NCBI GenBank assembly: GCA_018672285.1
Contig: JABHGC010000297.1
Coordinates: 1-47,295, forward strand
From: Methylococcales bacterium
GTDB taxonomy: Bacteria; Pseudomonadota; Gammaproteobacteria; JABHGC01
Length of the DNA: 47,295 nucleotides
Reading direction: 5' to 3'
How positions within the stretch are numbered: the stretch's first letter is position 1; each line of letters begins with the position of its first letter. A program made the position numbers and the translations under genes. Of this stretch, positions 26,416 to 36,922 are shown one piece after another. Below the pieces are notes generated by a model. It was not told where the DNA came from, made no database searches, and worked only from the letters and a program-made list of their open reading frames with translations.

Positions 26416-29235
26416 ATGCCTGTGGCCAGTAAGTACAAAGAAACCTTGAACCTGCCGAAAACTAAGTTTTCGATGAAAGCCAACTTATCTCAGCGAGAGC
26501 CAGAGATGATTAAGCACTGGGAATCAATAGGGTTGTACCAAAAGATTCGGGACACGTTTGCGGGTAAAGAAAAATTCATTTTGCATGATGGCCCCCCATA
26601 CGCGAATGGCGATATTCATATTGGTCATGCGGTCAATAAAGTACTGAAAGACATTATTGTTAAAAGTCAGACGCAATCGGATAAAGATGCACCGTACTTA
26701 CCTGGCTGGGACTGCCATGGTTTGCCAATTGAGCTGAAGGTTGAAAAGCAGATTGGCAAAACCATCAGCTCCGATGCATTCCGTAAGGCGTGTCGTAAAT
26801 ATGCCTATAAACAAGTTGATCGTCAGAAGAAAGATTTTAAACGATTAGGTGTTTTGGGTGAGTGGGATAAACCGTATTTAACAATGGATTATGCCTCTGA
26901 AGCCAATATCATCAGAGCGTTGGGCAAAATCATTGATAATGGTCATTTGCATAAAGGCTCAAAACCCGTGCATTGGTGCACCAGCTGTGGCTCTGCATTG
27001 GCTGAGGCCGAAGTGGAATACGAGGACAAAACCTCTATTGCCATCGACGTGAAATTTGAAGTGGCCGATGAAGCCGCATTTTGGGCTGTCGCTGGCGAAA
27101 CGCCAGTAGGAGAAGGTGCATTATCGGTTGTGATCTGGACAACAACCCCCTGGACGTTGCCCGCCAACCAAGCTGTTTCGTTTAACCCTGGCTTTGATTA
27201 TGTGGTGGTGCAGCTGACGACATCGACAGGAAATGAGCGGTTAATTCTCGCCGAAGCGTTATTAGACAATGCGCTACAGCGTTATGAGATAGAAGAGCAT
27301 ACTATTTTAGCCACCTTCAGTGGTGAATCTGTTGAACGGCAATTGCTACAGCATCCCTTTTATGACCGTCAGGTGCCCATTATTTTAGGTGACCATGTCA
27401 CAGCTGAAGCGGGTACTGGCGCTGTGCACACTGCACCAGGGCATGGTCAGGACGATTATGTGGTGGGCATGCGTTATGGTTTAGCCGTCGATAACCCTGT
27501 GGGTGATGATGGCCACTTTGTTGATGGCACACCGTTATTTGCAGGCGAGCACGTGTTCGATGCCAATAAAAAAGTGGTTGAGCTGCTGCAAGACAAACAA
27601 AAATTGGTGAAATCGGCAGACCTTTTTCATAGCTATCCACACTGCTGGCGTCATAAAACGCCGATTATTTTTAGGGCGACACCACAGTGGTTCATTAGTA
27701 TGGATCAAAATGGATTGCGGGAAACCGCTATGAAATCGATTGATGATGTACAGTGGATGCCTGACTGGGGTCATGCTCGAATCAAAGGGATGATGGAAAA
27801 CCGTCCTGACTGGTGTGTTTCAAGGCAACGACTATGGGGCGTGCCAATCCCTATTTTTGTGCATAAAAATAGTGGTGATTTACACCCAAATACCAGTGGG
27901 TTATTAGAAACGGTGGCTTTAGCTGTTGAAAAGGGTGGCGTGCAAGCTTGGTATGACTTGAGTACTGAGGAAATATTAGGGGAAGAAGCTGACCTATACG
28001 AACGCGCGTCTGATACTTTGGATGTTTGGTTTGACTCAGGGGTGACACACTATTTTGTCTTGGCACAACAGCCTCATTTGCAGGAGCCGGCAGATTTATA
28101 TTTAGAAGGCTCAGATCAACATCGCGGTTGGTTCCAGTCATCCTTGTTAACCTCTGTCGCGATTAATGCTAGAGCGCCCTATAAAGCAGTATTAACACAC
28201 GGCTTTACCGTAGATGCTAAGGGCAAGAAAATGTCTAAGTCTGTGGGGAATGTGGTTAGCCCGCAAGAGATCATGAAAACATTGGGTGCTGACATTATTC
28301 GTTTATGGGTAGCCTCAACGGATTACCGCAATGAAATGACGGTATCTGAAGAAATTTTAAAACGTATGGCAGATGCCTATCGCCGTATTCGTAATACCGT
28401 GCGTTTTATGTTGAGCAATTTAAATGGCTTTGAACCTGCTGAGCATTTGTTGCCGGCAGAAGACATGATTGCGGTTGACCGCTGGGCGGTTGATCGTGCC
28501 GCACATGTGCAGTCAATAGTGACAGAAGCCTATGATAGCTATCAATTTCACTTGGTGTACCAACAAATACTACAGTTTTGCGTGGTCGAGATGGGCAGTT
28601 TTTATCTTGATATCATTAAAGATCGCCAGTACACCACACAGGAAAATAGTAACGCACGGCGTTCGGCACAAACAGCGCTGTACCATATTGTGCAAGCGAT
28701 GACTCGCTGGATTGCACCGATCATGTGTTTTACAGCCGATGAAATTTGGAAGTTTATTCCTGGTGAAAAAGGAGAATCTGTTCATTTAGAAACTTGGTAC
28801 GACCAGCTGTTTAGCCTGAATGACACCGATGCGTTGTCGGTCGATAATTGGGCGCAAGTCATGCAGGTGAAATCGGTAGTGAATAAGCAAATGGAGACCT
28901 TGCGTGCAGATGGTCTTGGCTCATCGCTGCAAGCAGAAGTGGTCATCTATTGTGATGGTAGCGTTTCAGGTGATTTATTAAAACTTCAAAACGAGCTACG
29001 TTTTGCGATGATTACCTCAGTTGCTGAAGTGAAGCCCTTAGCAGAGAAACCAGAGGATGCTGTCGCGACGACAATGGATAATGTGTGGCTTGGGGTCACG
29101 ATTTCTGAGCAACCGAAATGTGATCGCTGTTGGCACCATCGTGAAGATGTAGGCCAAACTGAAGCACACCCTGAACTGTGTAATCGTTGCGTGGACAATG
29201 TCGATGGCGACGGTGAATCAAGGGAATTTGTGTAA
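26416..29235 (+). CDS. ileS: Isoleucyl-tRNA synthetase
   Basis: This enzyme charges tRNA-Ile. The 939-residue class I synthetase has HIGH at residues 68-71 (DIHIGH), the GWDCHGLPIE motif, a CP1 editing domain (TTPWTLPANQA, GTGAVHTAPGHG), KMSKS (KGKKMSKSVGNV), an anticodon-binding region, and a C-terminal zinc finger with Cys pairs (CDRCW and CNRC). This is the bacterial IleS1 type. Its stop codon overlaps the lspA start by one base, so lspA is translationally coupled. Confidence 0.98.
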   Translation: MPVASKYKETLNLPKTKFSMKANLSQREPEMIKHWESIGLYQKIRDTFAGKEKFILHDGPPYANGDIHIGHAVNKVLKDIIVKSQTQSDKDAPYLPGWDCHGLPIELKVEKQIGKTISSDAFRKACRKYAYKQVDRQKKDFKRLGVLGEWDKPYLTMDYASEANIIRALGKIIDNGHLHKGSKPVHWCTSCGSALAEAEVEYEDKTSIAIDVKFEVADEAAFWAVAGETPVGEGALSVVIWTTTPWTLPANQAVSFNPGFDYVVVQLTTSTGNERLILAEALLDNALQRYEIEEHTILATFSGESVERQLLQHPFYDRQVPIILGDHVTAEAGTGAVHTAPGHGQDDYVVGMRYGLAVDNPVGDDGHFVDGTPLFAGEHVFDANKKVVELLQDKQKLVKSADLFHSYPHCWRHKTPIIFRATPQWFISMDQNGLRETAMKSIDDVQWMPDWGHARIKGMMENRPDWCVSRQRLWGVPIPIFVHKNSGDLHPNTSGLLETVALAVEKGGVQAWYDLSTEEILGEEADLYERASDTLDVWFDSGVTHYFVLAQQPHLQEPADLYLEGSDQHRGWFQSSLLTSVAINARAPYKAVLTHGFTVDAKGKKMSKSVGNVVSPQEIMKTLGADIIRLWVASTDYRNEMTVSEEILKRMADAYRRIRNTVRFMLSNLNGFEPAEHLLPAEDMIAVDRWAVDRAAHVQSIVTEAYDSYQFHLVYQQILQFCVVEMGSFYLDIIKDRQYTTQENSNARRSAQTALYHIVQAMTRWIAPIMCFTADEIWKFIPGEKGESVHLETWYDQLFSLNDTDALSVDNWAQVMQVKSVVNKQMETLRADGLGSSLQAEVVIYCDGSVSGDLLKLQNELRFAMITSVAEVKPLAEKPEDAVATTMDNVWLGVTISEQPKCDRCWHHREDVGQTEAHPELCNRCVDNVDGDGESREFV

Positions 29236-29744
29236 TGCTACGATGGTTATGGGTAACGCTGATCGTGGTTGTGATCGATCAGGTGACAAAACTCTGGGCT
29301 GAAAGCGTATTGCTTGCGCTTAATAATGTTTCAGATGCATCAGCCTATAAAGCGTTATATTATTATAAAAATATTGAGGTAATGCCTTATTTTAACTTTA
29401 CACTGGCCTATAACCCAGGGGCAGCGTTTAGTTTTTTAGCGGATCAATCGGGCTGGCAGCGTTGGTTTTTTACCGTGGTATCCACTGTTATCAGCGGTAT
29501 ATTGCTGTATATGATCAAACAGTTGAAACCCACAGAGAAATCTGAAGCGATTGCCTATAGCTTAATTCTTGGTGGTGCCATCGGTAACTTAATCGATAGA
29601 GTCGCTTATGGTCATGTGATCGATTTTCTTGATGCCTATTACCAAACAAGTCATTGGCCTGCATTTAACGCAGCGGATGCGGCTATTACGCTGGGTGTGA
29701 TGGTCATGATAGGGCAAATGCTACTGGGCAAAAAAACATCGTAA
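29235..29744 (+). CDS. lspA: Lipoprotein signal peptidase (signal peptidase II)
   Basis: LspA removes signal peptides from lipid-modified prolipoproteins in the inner membrane. The 169-residue protein has four membrane helices. The two catalytic aspartates lie in NLIDRV and FNAADAAI, and the conserved NPGAAFSFL loop is present. It is coupled to ileS by an overlapping TAATG. The fkpB-ispH genes that often follow lspA are absent here. An FKBP gene occurs 6 kb away instead. Confidence 0.95.
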   Translation: MLRWLWVTLIVVVIDQVTKLWAESVLLALNNVSDASAYKALYYYKNIEVMPYFNFTLAYNPGAAFSFLADQSGWQRWFFTVVSTVISGILLYMIKQLKPTEKSEAIAYSLILGGAIGNLIDRVAYGHVIDFLDAYYQTSHWPAFNAADAAITLGVMVMIGQMLLGKKTS

Positions 29745-29751
29745 CTGTTTA

Positions 29752-29799
29752 ACACAATGGATAAGAGCATGGGGATGCAGGAATTGTGTCCCTTTTTTT
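29752..29799 (+). terminator. Probable terminator after lspA
   Basis: ACACAAT (29752-29758) pairs with ATTGTGT (29783-29789). Inside is a small GCAT-GGGG-ATGC hairpin, and seven T follow (29793-29799). The T run overlaps the stop codon of the convergent hydrolase gene. Confidence 0.6.
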
Positions 29800-30643
29800 A
29801 TGTATGTTTTTGTATAAATGAGAGCACTCGTTGCTCATAGATATCTTTAGCAAAGGCATGTAAATCCTCATGCTTTGCCCCTTCAATGACTAAAAATTCT
29901 TTGGGCTCTGCCGCGGCGTCATACAGTCGTTGAGACTCCTCCAGCGTGGTTCGGTCATCATCGCTACCGGCAATGAGTAACATGGGGGTAGACACTGTTT
30001 TAATGTGCTCAATGGGTTCTAAATCTTTAGGCCAAATGCCAAGCGTTGGCTTGAGCTGCACGGTGAGCAGTGGTGTGATAAAGCGGCTAAATCGGCCAAA
30101 TCTCAGTGCCATACGATTATTAATGGCATCATTTAAGGTAGGGTAAACCATCTCTAAAACGAGCGCATCTAATTGATGGGCCGTTTTGCCCAATAGGCAA
30201 GCTGCACCCCCTAAAGATAAGCCAATGGCAACAACTTTGTGTTCGGGATATTTATCCTTAATGAAATGAAACCATAATTCGGCGTCTTCAGCTTCTCTGT
30301 GGCCGAAGGTGACATACTTGCCACCACTTTCACCATGCGCCTGAAAATCTGGTAGTAAGTTGTTATAGCCATGTTTGGCAAAAAATTCGGCTCGCTGCAT
30401 CATTTGTAATCGAGACTGACGGTTGCCATGAAAGTGTAAAATAATAGGGCTACTTGCGTCACCTGGTAACCACCAAGCATGTAGTTGTTCGCCTGTGGGT
30501 TTCGTTAAGGTGACATTTTCCAGTGTGTGTTGGGTCGCAGGTTTATTGACTTTACTCGGGGATGACGCGCACAGTTTCTGACCTACAAATAGGACGATGA
30601 TCGACACTGTTACCATCAAAATGATTAAAAGTGCTACCCACAT
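29798..30643 (-). CDS. Membrane-anchored alpha/beta hydrolase
   Basis: The 281-residue protein has one N-terminal membrane helix (about 4-22), then an alpha/beta-hydrolase domain. It shows the oxyanion HFHGNR (70-75), nucleophile GLSLGG (141-146, Ser143), the acid in IAGSDDDRTT and the His in GAKHEDLH. It resembles the serine aminopeptidase/BEM46-like group (COG1073), with the catalytic domain probably on the periplasmic side. The substrate is unknown. ampD lies 21 bases upstream on the same strand, so the two probably form an operon, hinting at an envelope-related role. Confidence 0.82.
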   Translation of the reverse strand: MWVALLIILMVTVSIIVLFVGQKLCASSPSKVNKPATQHTLENVTLTKPTGEQLHAWWLPGDASSPIILHFHGNRQSRLQMMQRAEFFAKHGYNNLLPDFQAHGESGGKYVTFGHREAEDAELWFHFIKDKYPEHKVVAIGLSLGGAACLLGKTAHQLDALVLEMVYPTLNDAINNRMALRFGRFSRFITPLLTVQLKPTLGIWPKDLEPIEHIKTVSTPMLLIAGSDDDRTTLEESQRLYDAAAEPKEFLVIEGAKHEDLHAFAKDIYEQRVLSFIQKHT

Positions 30644-30664
30644 TTTTCCACCTAAATGACTGAG

Positions 30665-31225
30665 TTAAATGAGTGAAAAATACAATGCCCAATCAAACGC
30701 TTTGCCGGGATCAGTTTTTCGGCCTGGGGCAATATGCTCATGACCGGTGATCCTGCTTTCTTTAATTTTAGGATACTCACGCTGAATTGCCGAGGTGATT
30801 TTTGCCAAAGTGTGATATTGAACTGGCTCATAGGGGAGATCATCTGTGCCTTCAAGCTCAATGCCAATGGCAAAATCATTACATTGTGTTTGACCTGCAA
30901 AAATTGATTGCCCGGCATGCCAGGCGCGCTTGTGAAAAGGCACATATTGAATAACCTGGCCCGTGCGTCTAATTAAAATATGGCTTGAGACTTTAAGTGT
31001 ATGAATGTGCTCAAAGTAAGGGTGTTTTGATGGGTCGAGTTGGTTTAAAAAAAGTTGGGTGATGTCATTACTGCCAAACTCACCAGGGGGCAGGCTAATG
31101 TTGTGGATGACCAACAAGCTGATGTCGTTGTCAGGGCGCTCGTTAACATTCGGTGAGGGAATATATTCCGCGGTAGAAAGTAAACCTTGTTGGATTGAAA
31201 ATTCATCTGAGGGGGTCATGATCAT
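30665..31225 (-). CDS. ampD: 1,6-anhydro-N-acetylmuramyl-L-alanine amidase
   Basis: AmpD is the cytoplasmic amidase of peptidoglycan recycling that cleaves anhydro-muropeptides. The 186-residue protein has the AmpD zinc site: His41 (LLVIHN), His162 (GHEHIAPGRKTDPG) and Asp172, with Lys170 and the conserved Glu in GIELEG (about 123). The ATG at 31225 is used; another in-frame ATG is two codons later. It diverges from a GGDEF gene over 74 bases and is followed by a hydrolase gene. No ampE or ampR gene is nearby. Confidence 0.94.
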   Translation of the reverse strand: MIMTPSDEFSIQQGLLSTAEYIPSPNVNERPDNDISLLVIHNISLPPGEFGSNDITQLFLNQLDPSKHPYFEHIHTLKVSSHILIRRTGQVIQYVPFHKRAWHAGQSIFAGQTQCNDFAIGIELEGTDDLPYEPVQYHTLAKITSAIQREYPKIKESRITGHEHIAPGRKTDPGKAFDWALYFSLI

Positions 31226-31299
31226 TGTCTATACTAAATAGGTCGTTGTTGATATTAAACCTAACTTTTGTGGAAAATCATACCTGATTTAAAAACAGC

Positions 31300-33243
31300 A
31301 TGTTAAAACGAATTTTTTCATTCAAATTAAATTTAAGTTGCCGAGTGATTGGTGCGATTATCGTGCTGCATGTCGTTGTTGCGCCGGTGATGCTGGGTTC
31401 AATATTGTATCTAATCTATCAAGACTATGAGCGGATCTTTAAAGAGCAAGTGAGTGCAAACACCCGCCTATTGGCGAGTGAGCTGCGATTTTTACGGAGT
31501 GAAAAAGAATTATTAGAGGTGTTATCTGCAGAGCATGAACGGCAACAGATTGTGTATGCCGAATTTCAGGTAAAAGATAAAACCTTTTATTTTAAAAATG
31601 AAGATGGTGTTATTACACCCCAAGATTTTGCATCGGACTCAGGGCAAGATGTGATGACCATTGAGGTGCCCTCGAAAGATTTAGCCGGAGACCACCAAGG
31701 AGACTTGATGGTGGCGTATGATTTATCACCAATTCAAGCACAGCAAAAACAAGTGCTCTACGATGTGCTGGTGTATTTAGGCGTGTATTTACTACTTGCG
31801 CTAACCTTGGCTTTTTATATTCGGCGAACCCTGGTCAAACCCTTGCTGTGGATTCGTGACGCGGCATATTCCGTGGCCAATGGTGACCTTGACGCTGACA
31901 TGCAGGTTCGTAGTTCATTGCCTGAAATGTTGAGTTTAGGGGAAAGTCTTAACTCTATGCGCCAGTCGTTAGTGGGTCAGGCTTCTGCGTTAAAAAAAGA
32001 AGCACTACATGACCGTTTAACCGGTCTGCCAAACCGGGGAGCGATTCAAGAGTTGATCGAGCGGGAACACTCTCGTTCGGTGCGTAAAAATGACAGTTAC
32101 ACCTTATTAATGTTCGACTTAGATCACTTTAAGCAGGTGAATGACAACTTCGGTCATAGCATGGGGGATGAGGTACTTAAAGAAATTGCCAATTTAACCC
32201 AGGAAGTGATTCGTGATGCCGATGTGGTTGCCCGTTGGGGTGGAGAGGAGTTTTTAGGGTTACTGCCAGAAATGAGTGAGGAAGGCAGTATCACAATTGC
32301 CGATAGATTACGGCGTACCATTGAGCAAAGAAATATCATTCATAATGGCCGAAGCTTATCGGTGACCGTCAGCATGGGCTTAGCGACCTTTCCTGAAGAT
32401 GGTGAAAACTGGCATGAGCTATTAGAAGTGGCAGACTCTCGATTGTATGAAGCGAAGCGGAGTGGTCGTAATCGGGTCATTTCAGGTCGCGAAAGCTTAG
32501 AAGGGGTGACCTGCATGGCGGAGCAGATTGAGGCCGCTTTAAAAGAGGATAAAGTCGCCACAGTATTCACGCCAATCATTGATTTAGCAGAGCGTAAAGT
32601 CATTGCCGAGCAAGTGGCGCCTCAGGTTGAAATTGCCTCCGGGCATAAAATCAGCATGGAACAGTTTATGGTGTCTGCGAGCCAGCTTGGGTTAGCACAC
32701 GAAATTGATGTCAAAGTGATGCGTACCGCGCTAGATCGTTGTATCAATTCGATCAGCAATAACCAAGCGGTGACGCATTTAGTCAAAGTCTCGGGTGAGT
32801 TTGTGCAGCACCCGGAGGTGTTTGCAGAGCTGTTGGCTTTTGCTAAAGAGCGTTGTCATGTGTGTGCCACAGGGCTTAAGCAAGTACCACTGGTGATTGA
32901 GTTAGAAGAAAAAGAATTGATGGGGGATGTGGATAAAATTCATCAAATTTTATCGCCCTTTATTGATGCAGGCATTCAAATTGCGCTGTCTGGTTTTGGC
33001 CGAGGGCAAAACTCCATGCAGTACTTGGCTGACCTGCCTGTGAGCTTTTTGAAAATTGCGCCAGAGATGGTGAAAAAAGCACAGAAAGACTGGCGTTCGA
33101 TGGCGATTTTACAAGGCCTGCAAGCGACCTCTAAGAAGCTTGGGGTCAAGATTGTTGTGGAAGGTATTGATGACAAAGAGATGTTGGCATTTTTGGTCGA
33201 CCTTGGTGTGGACTGGGGTTATGGTGCGCTCTTTAAAGTGTGA
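31300..33243 (+). CDS. Membrane diguanylate cyclase with degenerate EAL domain
   Basis: This 647-residue sensor protein has a membrane helix at about 17-40, a periplasmic region (41-150), a second helix (about 153-174), a HAMP-like linker (175-228) and a GGDEF domain (232-395). The active site is GGEEF (314-318) and an inhibitory RxxD site is present (RDAD, 305-308), so it should make c-di-GMP with product control. Residues 405-647 are an EAL fold with lost catalytic residues. EAL is EQV (437-439), the DDFG loop is SGFG (564-567), and the KID motif is KIA (585-587). This part is probably inactive and may bind c-di-GMP or partners. PilZ receptors occur elsewhere in the window. Confidence 0.92.
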   Translation: MLKRIFSFKLNLSCRVIGAIIVLHVVVAPVMLGSILYLIYQDYERIFKEQVSANTRLLASELRFLRSEKELLEVLSAEHERQQIVYAEFQVKDKTFYFKNEDGVITPQDFASDSGQDVMTIEVPSKDLAGDHQGDLMVAYDLSPIQAQQKQVLYDVLVYLGVYLLLALTLAFYIRRTLVKPLLWIRDAAYSVANGDLDADMQVRSSLPEMLSLGESLNSMRQSLVGQASALKKEALHDRLTGLPNRGAIQELIEREHSRSVRKNDSYTLLMFDLDHFKQVNDNFGHSMGDEVLKEIANLTQEVIRDADVVARWGGEEFLGLLPEMSEEGSITIADRLRRTIEQRNIIHNGRSLSVTVSMGLATFPEDGENWHELLEVADSRLYEAKRSGRNRVISGRESLEGVTCMAEQIEAALKEDKVATVFTPIIDLAERKVIAEQVAPQVEIASGHKISMEQFMVSASQLGLAHEIDVKVMRTALDRCINSISNNQAVTHLVKVSGEFVQHPEVFAELLAFAKERCHVCATGLKQVPLVIELEEKELMGDVDKIHQILSPFIDAGIQIALSGFGRGQNSMQYLADLPVSFLKIAPEMVKKAQKDWRSMAILQGLQATSKKLGVKIVVEGIDDKEMLAFLVDLGVDWGYGALFKV

Positions 33244-33319
33244 CCTAGGTTGTATAAGTGCCGGAACTGGTCGGCATTTCTAGTATTAACTTCACTGCGT
33301 AATGAGTTGTAATTCGGAC

Positions 33320-33335
33320 TGCGATCAAGATCACA
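33320..33335 (+). promoter_or_regulatory. Possible CRP/Vfr-type operator
   Basis: TGCGA, a six-base spacer, then TCACA, matching the CRP consensus TGTGA-N6-TCACA at nine of ten bases. It is 72 bases upstream of the DUF1631 start, a suitable place for activation. Based on pattern only. Confidence 0.4.
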
Positions 33336-33406
33336 GTTTGCTGGCTACACTATGACTAATATTTGGTTGTGATCAGCAGCAATTGTTTCGTGTAAGGAGT
33401 TTTAGG

Positions 33407-35587
33407 ATGTTAAGCCAGAATAATGTTATTGCATTACCGCAAGCCCCCAAGATAAAACTGAATCCTAAGACCCGTCAGCAAGTCAATGCGTGTAAAAAAG
33501 CCTTTGCAGTAAAATTGCTAGAGCAGTTTCAAGATGTATTAGGCCGAGTAGATGACACCTTGTTTTCATTGGCAGATCGTGCCGATAACAATTCAAATCA
33601 AACATTATATTTTGAAGCAATGCGAGAAATTCGTAAGCACCGAAAGGCAATGGAAAGCCAATTTATTAAAGGTTGGTCAGTCTCTTTTGAGGTGTTTTGG
33701 AGTACCGGAGAGTCACCTTTTGCAAAAAAAGATGTGAAACAGGAAAGTGAATTTTCACTCGTTGAATCAGATGACCTTGAAGAAAATCTTGCAATAGAGG
33801 GCATGATTACTAAGGGGAATGCTTGTCATAAGCAGGCACTAGAATTGTTAGGTCAAAGGGTCAGCTATTTATTGCATGGTCTGCCTGTCAGCTTTGATGA
33901 TAACCCGTTTGCACCCAGTATGATTTGCCATGCTTATCATGGTGCGAGTAAGAAATTGCCGATTGATATTAAAGTGAAATTGGTACTAGGAAAATTGTTT
34001 GAAAGTCATTTTATGGCAGAATTAGAAGGGGTGTATGAACACCTGAATGCACAGTTTGCAACACTTGGGATATTGCCTTACCTTCAAGAGCAGAAGACCA
34101 AGCATGTCGTTAAAAAATCAGCTGAAGGGCAAGCGGCAATCAGTGTGACCGAGCAGCATGCGGTAGATCAAAAAATCCAAGTGGAATTATTTAACTCTTT
34201 ACAACAGCTGCTATCAACAAGAAGAGAGGATTCAGGGCAGGCAAGTCAAGTGAGTGGGCCACAGTTTGATTCCAATAAAGTGGTGAGTGCGGTCTCTAAT
34301 TTGCAAAGTAGTCATGTGGACCTTTCTCCTAATTCAAATTCTATGTTGGATTTACGTGCGATTTTGCTTAGTGAAGTCCAGCGAATGCAGTCAGGTGGGC
34401 CTGAAAAGCAATTAGCCCAAACAGACAGTGATACGCTGGATGTGTTGACGATGATCTTTGAATTTATCTTAGAAGATAAAAACTTGCCTGATCCTATGAA
34501 AGTGATTCTGGGTCGGTTGCAAATTCCTTTGCTGAAAGTCAGTTTGATGGATAAATCATTTTTCGGTCAAAAAAATCATCCTGCACGTCGCTTGTTAAAT
34601 GAAATGGCACTTGCAGGACTTGGTTGGAGCGCTGATGAAGGTGAGGGTGAAAACACCTTGTATGGGGTGATGACGCATATCGTCCAACGAGTGATTAATG
34701 AGTTTGACTCTCAAGTGAGCTTGTTTGATGACTTACTGCTAGATTTTAAATCCTTTGTTGAAAAAGAGGGGAAGTACGCGCAAGTTGCGGAGAAACGAAC
34801 CAATCAAGTCACCAAAGGTAAAGAGCAGTTAGAGCTGGCTAAATTGCAATCCTTGGCAGAAATGGAAACCCGGTTATCAGATTATTTGGTGCCAGAGTCT
34901 ATTAAAGCGTTACTTGAAGAAGGTTGGAAAGACGTATTGGTTTTATTGTACCTGCGTCAAGGCGTTGAATCAGAGGCTTATAAAGCCGCTTTACAAAATT
35001 TAGATCAATTATTATGGAGTTTGCAGCCGGTAAAGGAGACTGAAGAGCGCCAGAAGCTGCTTAACATGATCCCAAGTATTACTCAGAAAATTCAAGAAGG
35101 CTTGATTGATATTTCGTTTGAAAGCCATAAGCTCAGCCAGTTGATGAAATCAATTAAAGAGCACCATGTTGATATTATTAGGGGAACGGTCGAGATCCCT
35201 GTTTTAGATGCCTCTCAAGTGATTCATCCTAAAAAATCCAGGTCAAGTGAAGTATCTGATGTTGAAGAAATTGTGATGACAGATATTCAGAGTACGGTTG
35301 AGGCCCAGGTTGAAGATGATCAATATGTAGCGCAGGCAAGGTCGTTGGCGCTGGGTTCTTGGATAGAGTACTTAGATGAAAGTGCAACAGCAGTACGGTG
35401 CAAGCTATCGTGGAAAAGTGAGGTAACAGAGACATTTGTTTTTGTGAATAGGGCTGGTTCAAAAGTTGCTGACATGAGCTTAAATGGTCTGACTGTTTTA
35501 CTTCGTAGAGAGAGCACGCAAATTCTTCAGAGCGTCCCGCTGATGGACCGAGCAATGTCCGCCATGATGTCAGCGTTGAAGGGATAA
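33407..35587 (+). CDS. DUF1631 family protein
   Basis: This 726-residue cytoplasmic protein starts at ATG 33407, with AAGGAG at 33394-33399; an upstream TTG at 33383 is not used. It is largely helical with long amphipathic stretches. The C-terminus ([42 protein letters not shown] and L.RRES) is the PilZ-like beta-barrel end typical of DUF1631 proteins in gammaproteobacteria. That C-terminal fold suggests nucleotide signalling, but the RxxxR motif is not evident. It stands alone, downstream of the GGDEF gene on the same strand (163-base gap). Confidence 0.84.
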   Translation: MLSQNNVIALPQAPKIKLNPKTRQQVNACKKAFAVKLLEQFQDVLGRVDDTLFSLADRADNNSNQTLYFEAMREIRKHRKAMESQFIKGWSVSFEVFWSTGESPFAKKDVKQESEFSLVESDDLEENLAIEGMITKGNACHKQALELLGQRVSYLLHGLPVSFDDNPFAPSMICHAYHGASKKLPIDIKVKLVLGKLFESHFMAELEGVYEHLNAQFATLGILPYLQEQKTKHVVKKSAEGQAAISVTEQHAVDQKIQVELFNSLQQLLSTRREDSGQASQVSGPQFDSNKVVSAVSNLQSSHVDLSPNSNSMLDLRAILLSEVQRMQSGGPEKQLAQTDSDTLDVLTMIFEFILEDKNLPDPMKVILGRLQIPLLKVSLMDKSFFGQKNHPARRLLNEMALAGLGWSADEGEGENTLYGVMTHIVQRVINEFDSQVSLFDDLLLDFKSFVEKEGKYAQVAEKRTNQVTKGKEQLELAKLQSLAEMETRLSDYLVPESIKALLEEGWKDVLVLLYLRQGVESEAYKAALQNLDQLLWSLQPVKETEERQKLLNMIPSITQKIQEGLIDISFESHKLSQLMKSIKEHHVDIIRGTVEIPVLDASQVIHPKKSRSSEVSDVEEIVMTDIQSTVEAQVEDDQYVAQARSLALGSWIEYLDESATAVRCKLSWKSEVTETFVFVNRAGSKVADMSLNGLTVLLRRESTQILQSVPLMDRAMSAMMSALKG

Positions 35588-35642
35588 TCACTTTCTGCTA
35601 GTGTGCAGCCTTTACCTACATGCGCTATTAAAGGAATGCACT

Positions 35643-35987
35643 ATGTCTGAAGTAACCACAGATTCTGGTTTAAGGTACGAAGATACAATAGTTGGTGACG
35701 GTGCAACTGCAGAAGCAGGGCAACAAGTCACTGTTCATTATACTGGCTGGTTGAAAGATGGCAGTAAGTTTGATTCTAGTAAAGACCGTAACGACCCATT
35801 TTCATTCAAGCTAGGCGCAGGCCAAGTCATTGGTGGTTGGGACGAAGGTGTCCAGGGGATGAAAATTGGTGGTACTCGCAAATTGAACATCCCACCTCAG
35901 TTAGGTTATGGCGAAAGAGGTGCTGGTGGTGTGATTCCGCCTAATGCATTTTTGTTGTTTGAAGTAGAGCTTTTAGCACTCAATTAA
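35643..35987 (+). CDS. FKBP-type peptidyl-prolyl cis-trans isomerase
   Basis: This 114-residue cytoplasmic single-domain FKBP starts at ATG 35643 (AGGAAT upstream). Family residues are present: [43 protein letters not shown] and [14 protein letters not shown]. There is no signal peptide. It catalyses proline isomerisation in protein folding. The stop overlaps the nadC start by one base (TAATG), an unusual coupling with an NAD-synthesis gene. Confidence 0.95.
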   Translation: MSEVTTDSGLRYEDTIVGDGATAEAGQQVTVHYTGWLKDGSKFDSSKDRNDPFSFKLGAGQVIGGWDEGVQGMKIGGTRKLNIPPQLGYGERGAGGVIPPNAFLLFEVELLALN

Positions 35988-36832
35988 TGTCTATTTTGCC
36001 GGTAGATGCCGATGAAATCGCGCGCAATGTTGCAGCTGCACTGGCGGAAGACATTGGTAGCGGTGATTTAACGGCTGATATGTTGCCCGCGCAGGCCAAA
36101 CTCTCGGCTAATGTGATTTGTCGAGAATTTACCGTTCTGTCTGGGCAGGCATGGTTTGTTGCTGTGTATGCCGCCGTTTCACCTGAAGTGGAGGTTGTTT
36201 TTAAACACGAAGATGGGACGCAAATCGCGGCAGATTCTGTTGTGTGTACGGTGTCTGGCCCCGCTAGAGCGGTGCTTTCTGGTGAGCGTGCAGCGTTAAA
36301 CTTTATTCAAACCTTATCTGGCACGGCAACCACGGCATTTCATTTTGTTCAAAAAGTGCATGTTGATGCTCACACACAGATTTTAGACACCCGTAAGACG
36401 TTGCCTGGTTTACGACAAGCGCAAAAGTATGCGGTGCGCTGTGGTGGCGGTACAAATCATAGAATGGGTTTGTACGATGCTATTTTGATTAAAGAAAACC
36501 ATATTCAAGCAGCAGGATCTATTGCCAATGCGGTAGGGTTTGCGAAACAACATCATCCTGATATTAAGGTTGAAGTAGAGGTAGAGTCTATCCCTGAGCT
36601 TCGAGAGGCCATTGCGGCGAAGTCGGACATTGTGATGTTGGATAACTTTAGTGTCGACATGATTCGTGATGCAGTGGCAATGAGCTTTGGTGTGGTTAAG
36701 CTTGAGGTCTCTGGTAATGTGACGTTAGAGACGATCCCGCTGTTATCGAGCCTGGGTGTGGATTATATCTCTAGTGGTGCAATCACTAAGGATGTTAAGT
36801 CGATTGATTTCTCAATGCGATTTGTGAGTTAA
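35987..36832 (+). CDS. nadC: Nicotinate-nucleotide pyrophosphorylase (quinolinate phosphoribosyltransferase)
   Basis: NadC forms nicotinate mononucleotide from quinolinate and PRPP in de novo NAD synthesis. The 281-residue protein has the family motifs: EDIGSGDLT, the FIQTLSGTAT helix, DTRKTLPGLR, KYAVRCGGGTNHRMGLYDA, IKENH, VEVEVE, MLDNF and DYISSGAITK. Normal length. It is translationally coupled to the FKBP gene. In many gammaproteobacteria nadC neighbours ampD, which is here 5 kb away on the other strand. Confidence 0.96.
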   Translation: MSILPVDADEIARNVAAALAEDIGSGDLTADMLPAQAKLSANVICREFTVLSGQAWFVAVYAAVSPEVEVVFKHEDGTQIAADSVVCTVSGPARAVLSGERAALNFIQTLSGTATTAFHFVQKVHVDAHTQILDTRKTLPGLRQAQKYAVRCGGGTNHRMGLYDAILIKENHIQAAGSIANAVGFAKQHHPDIKVEVEVESIPELREAIAAKSDIVMLDNFSVDMIRDAVAMSFGVVKLEVSGNVTLETIPLLSSLGVDYISSGAITKDVKSIDFSMRFVS

Positions 36833-36922
36833 CATCGCTTTAATTGGCCTTTTGGTTGTGTTTAGAGGGGCCTGCTTAACCGATACCTTTAACTTTTACT
36901 GACCATGTCTGAGGCGACAGGG

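Noticed and set aside
33383..33406. Upstream TTG start for the DUF1631 gene
   Set aside because: The ATG at 33407 has AAGGAG at the right distance; the earlier TTG has none.
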